NCBI GenBank assembly: GCA_964440915.1
Contig: CAYTTV010000050.1
Location: 1 to 23,392, forward strand
Source of the DNA: CAMPJM01 sp964440915
GTDB taxonomy: Bacteria; Bacteroidota; Bacteroidia; Cytophagales; Cyclobacteriaceae
DNA length: 23,392 nt
Reading direction: 5' to 3'
Shown here: piece by piece, positions 23,368 through 23,392 of the stretch
Layout: each line of letters starts with the position of its first letter
Position numbering within the stretch: position 1 is the first letter of the stretch
Translations under genes and position numbers: made by a program
Notes under the pieces: generated by a model
Seen by the model: only the letters and a program-made list of their open reading frames with translations
Databases searched by the model: none
What the model was told of the DNA's origin: nothing

Positions 23368-23392
23368 TTCGGCTTGTGAGGTTTATACCGCA

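Noticed and set aside
1..23392. CRISPR array, rRNA, intact transposase or prophage genes
   Set aside because: No regularly spaced repeats, no rRNA sequence and no intact mobile-element protein were seen on either strand.

Overview
The window looks like a chromosomal segment of a Bacteroidota bacterium, most likely of the Cytophagia type. Reasons: moderate AT-richness; start codons that mostly lack a Shine-Dalgarno sequence; a Bacteroidota-type -7 element (TATATTTG) upstream of the pyrophosphatase gene; a MenC of the kind typical for this phylum; and a QueA of the long form with an internal insertion. This placement is inferred from protein character only.

Left end (1-2045): gene-poor and AT-rich, with decayed genes. 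It holds a protein fragment leaving the left edge, an unrecognised short ORF, a Crp/Fnr-family regulator broken by several lesions, and an FMN-dependent NADH-azoreductase-like gene broken by two frameshifts. A CAU-anticodon tRNA on the minus strand, with its own terminator, closes this part; its 3' end points into the decayed stretch.

Middle (2475-14022): FGGY gluconokinase and short-form 6-phosphogluconate dehydrogenase (gntK-gnd) can feed gluconate to ribulose-5-phosphate. They converge on a three-domain DNA ligase D (PE-LIG-POL). Then follow a hotdog acyl-CoA thioesterase, a secreted class C beta-lactamase-like serine hydrolase, an overlapping nadA-nadB pair for quinolinate synthesis, and a DUF21/CBS (CNNM/CorC-like) membrane protein.

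Minus-strand run (14062-19477): in transcription order ppa, queA, a MscS-type channel, a CPBP-family membrane protein overlapping it, an extended-SDR epimerase/reductase and a classical SDR. Spacing is tight, so some or all may be co-transcribed.

Right end (19478-23392): a 578-bp intergenic stretch with a 7-bp tandem repeat, then menC (o-succinylbenzoate synthase, menaquinone pathway) overlapping a second classical SDR. On the minus strand follow a small lipoprotein with a C-terminal CxxCH haem-binding motif and a DUF2975 membrane protein paired with a 69-residue Cro/XRE regulator.

Most of the window is ordinary core and housekeeping content. I found no convincing unknown multi-gene system. 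The observations most worth checking are the decayed regulator/azoreductase pair, the cofactor-determining Asp in 6PGDH, the variant active-site motifs of the CPBP protein, the small CxxCH lipoprotein and the heptanucleotide repeat.
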